Part shown: positions 60,325-64,000 of the stretch, one piece after another
How positions within the stretch are numbered: position 1 is the first letter of the stretch
Layout: every line of letters starts with the position of its first letter
DNA from: DATAXV01 sp036272915
Lineage (GTDB): Bacteria > Chloroflexota > Dormibacteria > Dormibacterales > Dormibacteraceae
Length of the DNA stretch: 64,000 nucleotides
Assembly (NCBI GenBank): GCA_036272915.1
Contig: DATAXV010000097.1
Span: 1 to 64,000, forward strand
Direction: 5' to 3'
Program-made: the position numbers and the translations under genes
Notes under the pieces: model-generated
Database searches by the model: none
What the model saw: only the letters and a program-made list of their open reading frames with translations
Told to the model about the DNA's origin: nothing

Positions 60325-60864
60325 ATGACCCACATCGACGATCAGGGCCGTCCGGAGCCACCGGAGGCGGCCGACGAGGCCACCACCCTCCTCGGCTTCC
60401 TCGACTACCAGCGGGCCACCCTGGAGTGGAAGTGCTCGGGGCTGGACTCGCCGGGGCTGAACGCGACGGTGGGCGTCTCCTCGATGACCCTCGGCGGGAT
60501 GCTCAAGCACCTGGCCTTCGTCGAGTCCCACTGGTTCTCCCACCGGCTCCACGGGCGGGAGCGGCAGGCGCTGTGGAACACCGTCGACTGGAAGGCGGAT
60601 CGCGACTGGGAGTGGCACTCCGCCGCGAACGACACCCCCGAGCAGCTCCACGGCATCTGGCGGGACGCCGTCGACAGCTCCCGCTCGCTCGTCGCCGAGT
60701 CGCTCAGGACCGGCGGGCTGGAGCAGATGGCCCGCCGCACCTCGCCGGACGGCCGCACGCCGAGCCTCCGCTGGATCGTGGTCCACATGATCGAGGAGTA
60801 CGCGCGGCACAACGGCCACGCCGACCTCATCCGCGAGTCCGTGGACGGAGAGACCGGGGAGTAG
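60325..60864 (+). CDS. DinB/DUF664 family protein
   Basis: Protein of 179 aa from the ATG at 60325. The four-helix bundle with the metal site reads TLGGMLKHLAFVESHWFSHR (first His) and LRWIVVHMIEEYARHNGHAD (HxxxH of the last helix). The TTLLGFLDYQRATLEWKCSG opening is typical of DUF664 proteins, which are related to mycothiol- or bacillithiol-dependent enzymes. The function is unknown. It starts 36 bases after the regulator remnant. Confidence 0.88.
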   Translation: MTHIDDQGRPEPPEAADEATTLLGFLDYQRATLEWKCSGLDSPGLNATVGVSSMTLGGMLKHLAFVESHWFSHRLHGRERQALWNTVDWKADRDWEWHSAANDTPEQLHGIWRDAVDSSRSLVAESLRTGGLEQMARRTSPDGRTPSLRWIVVHMIEEYARHNGHADLIRESVDGETGE

Positions 60865-60885
60865 CGCCGGGCCGGCCTCGCGCCG

Positions 60886-61536
60886 TCAGTCGCGTCCCGA
60901 CCAGGTGGCGACGCAGGCCTCATTGCCCTCGGCGTCGGCCAGGACCCACCACTGCGGCGCGTGCTCGTCGGTGACCAGGTGGCCGCCGGCGGCGATGGCG
61001 GCGGCGACCCTCGCCTCGCCCTGATCGTGGGGAACCGAGACGTCGACGTGGATGCGGTTGCGCTGCGTGCGCGGCTCCGCCATCCGCTGGAACCAGAGCG
61101 AGGGGCCGCGGCCCCTGGGGTCGACGAGGTCCTCGTCGCCGAGCTCCCGGTAGCCGAGCAGGGCCTTCCAGAAGGGCATCACGTCGGCGCCGACGAGGGC
61201 GTCGATCGAGACCTGGACCGTCTGGACGGCGCTCGGATCGGCGGTGATGCCGAGCTCCTTCGCCGCCTCCGAGATCTGTTGCGCGAGCTGCACATCCCGA
61301 TCGCTGAGGCCCTGGACGTCGTGCGTGATCAGGCGCACCGTCACGCCCGGGTACCGGAGATCGACGTCGGGGTGATGGTTGGCCGCGTCGGCCAGTGTCC
61401 CGATCGCCTCGACGAGGGCGACGCCCCTGGCGAAGGATCCGGTGCGAAAGTGGGCGCAGGCACCCTCGAAGACGACCCGCCAGTCGTCGACGCCGGCGGC
61501 ATCGTGGAACTGCTGTGGCGTGATCCGCTCGGTCAT
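60886..61536 (-). CDS. Fusion of pterin-4a-carbinolamine dehydratase and VOC domains
   Basis: Protein of 216 aa. Residues 1-95 are a PCD-like domain: ERITPQQFHDAAGVDDWRVV, ALVEAIGTLADAANHHPDVD with the HHPD catalytic motif and LRYPGVTVRLITHDVQGLSD. Residues about 105-216 are a VOC domain ending WWVLADAEGNEACVATW. PCD normally recycles the pterin cofactor of aromatic amino-acid hydroxylases; fused copies are known in actinobacteria and their substrate is unclear. It is convergent with the DinB gene. Confidence 0.85.
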   Translation of the reverse strand: MTERITPQQFHDAAGVDDWRVVFEGACAHFRTGSFARGVALVEAIGTLADAANHHPDVDLRYPGVTVRLITHDVQGLSDRDVQLAQQISEAAKELGITADPSAVQTVQVSIDALVGADVMPFWKALLGYRELGDEDLVDPRGRGPSLWFQRMAEPRTQRNRIHVDVSVPHDQGEARVAAAIAAGGHLVTDEHAPQWWVLADAEGNEACVATWSGRD

Positions 61537-61605
61537 AGGCCCAGGGTAGCCGTGCCGGCGGCGGCCGGAACCTCGGATGTCGCAGCCCGGGCCGCTCCGC
61601 CCCCC

Positions 61606-62499
61606 TCAGGCCCCGCCCGTCAGCTGGAAGTGCCAGATGATGAGGACGGGCACGTCCCGGTAGGCCGCCCTGGCCGCCTCCGGACACCACGCGTTCAGGG
61701 TGGCCACGTCGGCCGGACTGGCGGGGCCCGGTGGTGGATCGCGGTGCGTCTCCGGCGCCGGGAGCATGCGCGGCTCCTCGCACCGGCGGACCTGGAGGCC
61801 GAGGGGAAGGGCGGCCGACACGTACTCGCTGGCGAGGTGCATGTGCTGAGGGAGGAAGGCCGGACCCACGTCGATCCCGGCCCGCGCCAGCGGCGAGCGG
61901 ATGCCGTCGGGGAAGAGCCCTCGCACGTCGGAGATCACGAGATGGCCGCCGGGACGCAGGACGCGGGCGAGCTCCGCGAAGACCGGGGCGAGCTCGGGGA
62001 CGTGCGCCAGCGCCAGGGCGCAGACGGCGACGTCGACATGGTCGTCGGGCAGGGGCAGGTGGTGAAGGTCGGCCTCGTGGAACTCGGCGGCGGGAACCTT
62101 GGCCCGTGCCCTGGCGAGCATGTCGGCGGAGACGTCGGCGCCGATGACGCGGTGGCCGAGCGAGGCGAGATGCTCCGCGTGCCGTCCCGTGCCGCAGGCG
62201 GCGTCGAGCGCGATCCCGGGGGGCAGGCCGTCGAGGACGTCCCAGACGACGGACTGCTCGATGTCGTAGAAGGCGTTGCCCGGCTGGTCGTAGGAGGCCG
62301 CCCAGGCGCGGTAGGCGCCGACCACGTCGACGAGCTGGGCCTCGATCGCGTGGCCCACCTCCGACCCGGAATCGAGAAGAGCCCGGACCTCGGCCAGCCG
62401 AGCCTCGGTGAACTCGCGATCGTATTCGCCGGCGAACGCGCTCAGCAGGGCCACCCCCTCCAGCCCCACCAGATACGCGAGCGGATTCCAGTAGGCCAC
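61606..62499 (-). CDS. SAM-dependent methyltransferase
   Basis: Protein of 297 aa from the GTG at 62499; the frame to 62622 would overlap the divergent YcaQ gene start. Motif I is IALDAACGTGRHAEHLASLG, followed by VIGADVSADMLARARAKVP (motif II region), DVAVCALALAHVPELAPV and RVLRPGGHLVISDVRG. An N-terminal helical region of about 90 residues precedes the Rossmann-like core. It is a class I methyltransferase; the acceptor is unknown. It lies 69 bp downstream of the PCD-VOC gene's start in the same direction. Confidence 0.88.
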   Translation of the reverse strand: MAYWNPLAYLVGLEGVALLSAFAGEYDREFTEARLAEVRALLDSGSEVGHAIEAQLVDVVGAYRAWAASYDQPGNAFYDIEQSVVWDVLDGLPPGIALDAACGTGRHAEHLASLGHRVIGADVSADMLARARAKVPAAEFHEADLHHLPLPDDHVDVAVCALALAHVPELAPVFAELARVLRPGGHLVISDVRGLFPDGIRSPLARAGIDVGPAFLPQHMHLASEYVSAALPLGLQVRRCEEPRMLPAPETHRDPPPGPASPADVATLNAWCPEAARAAYRDVPVLIIWHFQLTGGA

Positions 62500-62590
62500 G
62501 ACCGGATGATAGGTGCCCGTCGCACGGCCCACCCCGGCGTCGCGACCCGCTCCGTCCGGCTCCGGAGTCACTGCTACAGTCCAGGTTCGG

Positions 62591-63850
62591 ATGCCGACGA
62601 CGATCGATCCGGCCGTCACCATCTCCGCGGATCACGCCCGCCGCTTCCTCGCCCGGCGTCAGCTGCTGGCGCCGCCGCGGGCGCTCCCGGCGGAGCCGGT
62701 GTCGGTCCTCAGGGTGGTCGACCGCCTCGGCCTGCTCCAGTTCGATCCCATCGCCGTGCCCGGGGCGCGCAGCCACGACATCCTGCTGCACTCCCGGATC
62801 GCCGGCTACCGCCGCGGCTGGTGCGAGGAGTGGCTCTATGGCGAGGACCGGCGCCTGATCGAGCTCTACAACAAGAGTCTCAACATCCTGCCCATGAGCG
62901 AGTTCGGGCTCCACCGGATCGCCTGGGACCTCTACGCACCGCCCGACGAGAAGAACATCCTTCACGAGCGGGCGGACCTGGCCAGAACCATCCTCGACCG
63001 GATCGAGTCGGATGGACCGCTCTCGACGGCCGCGTTCGCCGATCACGCGGAGTCGGTGGCCTGGTGGTGGGCGCCGACGCCGGTGGGCCGCGCGGTCCTG
63101 GAGGCGCTCTTCATGTGCGGGCGGCTGGGCATCGCCCGCCGGGACGGCAGCCGGCGCTACTACGACCTCATCGAGCGCGTGGTCCCCGCCGGCCGCCTGG
63201 CCGAACGAGCCACCGAGGAGGCGGGGAGGCGCCACCGGCTTCTCAGCCACTTCCGCGCGACGGGGATGGCCTCCCCGACCGAGGGCACGCCGGCCGAGCC
63301 GATGTACCGGATCGGCAGGGTCGCCGATCGGAGGCGCTGGACCTCGGAGCTGGTCGAGGAGGGCGTGCTCCTCCCGGTCGCGGTCGAAGGCCTCTCCGGC
63401 CTCCGCTACCTGATGGCCGGCGAGCGGCCCCTTCTCGACGAGGTGGCGGATCCGGAGGCCATGCCCTGGCCGGGCGCGAGCCTGATCGCGCCGCTCGACC
63501 CCCTGGTCTGGGACCGGGGGCTGCTGCGCGACCTCTGGGGCTTCGAGTGGATGTGGGAGATCTACACTCCCGAGGCCAGGCGCCGCTGGGGCTACTACGT
63601 GCTCCCCATCCTCCATGGCGACCGCTTCGCGGGCAGGATCGAGCCCAGGTACGACCGGAGGACGCGGACGCTGCAGATCGTCGGCGTCTCATTCGAGGAG
63701 GATTCTCCGGCGGTCGACGATCCGGATCTGGTTCGCGCGCTGGCGGAGGCGTTCGAGGCCTACCGGACCTTCGTCGGCGCCGAGAGAGTGGTCTGGCCGC
63801 GGAGCCGGCCGGGGCGGGATCTGAAGGCCGCGATCGCGCGCGTCGCCTGA
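62591..63850 (+). CDS. YcaQ/AlkX-type DNA glycosylase (winged-helix) protein
   Basis: Protein of 419 aa from the ATG at 62591. The family of HTH_42/YcaQ crosslink-repair glycosylases is indicated by ARRFLARRQLLAPPR, VVDRLGLLQFDPIAVPGARS, HDILLHSRIAGYRRGWCEEW, RAVLEALFMCGRLGIARRDG, and PLDPLVWDRGLLRDLWGFEW. The EYFTPEARRRWGYYVLPIL-like segment EIYTPEARRRWGYYVLPILH and GDRFAGRIEP are also typical. Such enzymes unhook DNA interstrand crosslinks, acting on damaged bases. It is divergent from the methyltransferase gene. Confidence 0.88.
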   Translation: MPTTIDPAVTISADHARRFLARRQLLAPPRALPAEPVSVLRVVDRLGLLQFDPIAVPGARSHDILLHSRIAGYRRGWCEEWLYGEDRRLIELYNKSLNILPMSEFGLHRIAWDLYAPPDEKNILHERADLARTILDRIESDGPLSTAAFADHAESVAWWWAPTPVGRAVLEALFMCGRLGIARRDGSRRYYDLIERVVPAGRLAERATEEAGRRHRLLSHFRATGMASPTEGTPAEPMYRIGRVADRRRWTSELVEEGVLLPVAVEGLSGLRYLMAGERPLLDEVADPEAMPWPGASLIAPLDPLVWDRGLLRDLWGFEWMWEIYTPEARRRWGYYVLPILHGDRFAGRIEPRYDRRTRTLQIVGVSFEEDSPAVDDPDLVRALAEAFEAYRTFVGAERVVWPRSRPGRDLKAAIARVA

Positions 63851-63914
63851 TTCCCGCGGCCACCGGCGGCTCGTAGACGCCGGTGACCATCGGCGGATCC
63901 GATACTTCCAGGGG

Positions 63915-64000
63915 ATGGACCAGAGCAGCTCACCGCGGACGGAGGCGGTCAACGCGATCCTGATCCCGCCGGCGCTGGAGCGGTTTCGGGCGCTCACCGG
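63915..64000 (+). CDS. Start of a gene cut by the right edge
   Basis: ATG at 63915 with GGGG upstream opens a frame to the window end, reading DQSSSPRTEAVNAILIPPAL, ERFRALT. The AILIPPAL opening could belong to a 2'-5' RNA ligase-like protein, but 28 codons are too few to decide. Confidence 0.35.
   Translation, partial: MDQSSSPRTEAVNAILIPPALERFRALT

Noticed and set aside
60920..63616. Long overlapping frames on both strands across the methyltransferase and YcaQ genes
   Set aside because: They read through several well-supported genes on both strands and contain no motif; they are third-position GC shadows.
1..64000. CRISPR array, tRNA/rRNA genes, insertion sequences or prophage
   Set aside because: No regularly spaced repeats, no cloverleaf-like segment with CCA or TTC-G-A-TC loop, and no transposase, integrase or phage structural protein was found in either strand.

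Overview
This is a high-GC (roughly 70%) bacterial chromosomal window with short gaps, frequent GTG and some TTG starts, and genes packed on both strands. The gene content suggests a soil-dwelling, F420-using, Gram-positive-like or Chloroflexota/Dormibacterota/Actinomycetota-type organism: an LLM-class F420 oxidoreductase, two PPOX-family flavin/F420 proteins, a mycothiol-type DinB enzyme, DUF3052, geosmin synthase, ECF sigma factors with C-terminal extensions and a DosR-like two-component pair. The phylum is inference; there is no rRNA, ribosomal protein or other phylogenetic marker in the window. I see no tRNA, rRNA, CRISPR array, transposase or prophage.

Layout. 0-5 kb: an APH-fold kinase cut by the window edge, then a coupled molybdopterin oxidoreductase/MFS transporter pair and a sugar-acid type FAH-family enzyme. 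5-11 kb: a LysM-CHAP cell-wall hydrolase behind a structured leader, an M29 aminopeptidase, an F420 oxidoreductase and a HAD phosphatase / KDG kinase / KDPG aldolase operon. 11-21 kb: NYN RNase, acyltransferase, ABC exporter, ornithine-cyclodeaminase-like enzyme, glycolate-oxidase-like flavoprotein, GH20 hexosaminidase and lactonase. 21-33 kb: slipin-like SPFH protein, BI-1 protein, a glycosyltransferase carrying a GGDEF-like N-terminus, DedA, site-2 protease and a DapA-like aldolase. 33-42 kb: TetR/P450/two SDRs, NUDIX, ECF sigma factor. 42-46 kb: two-domain geosmin synthase followed by a conserved-looking unknown protein. 46-50 kb: CBS protein, histidine kinase, DosR-like regulator and DoxX protein with DosR-box-like palindromes. 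50-58 kb: HAD, ECF42-type sigma factor with its YCII partner, MMPL transporter, histidine kinase. 58-60 kb: a nucleotide cyclase that resembles the PycC cyclases of Pycsar anti-phage systems, next to gene debris. 60-64 kb: DinB, PCD-VOC fusion, methyltransferase, YcaQ-type DNA glycosylase.

A striking property is the number of broken reading frames (FUSC exporter, MerR, SRPBCC, two enzymes near 38 kb, ThyX, CBS, ECF42 tail, PPOX, histidine kinase, response regulator, APH). Many are single-base changes in or beside G/C runs, so assembly error and genuine decay cannot be separated from sequence alone; the ThyX, response-regulator and APH remnants lack whole domains and look like real decay.

Functionally, the left part can be read as uptake and catabolism of sugar acids (MFS, FAH-family dehydratase, KDG kinase, KDPG aldolase, hexosaminidase, lactonase, DapA-like aldolase), the middle as envelope and secondary metabolism, and the right part as signalling and stress response (DosR-like regulon, ECF42, PycC-like cyclase).
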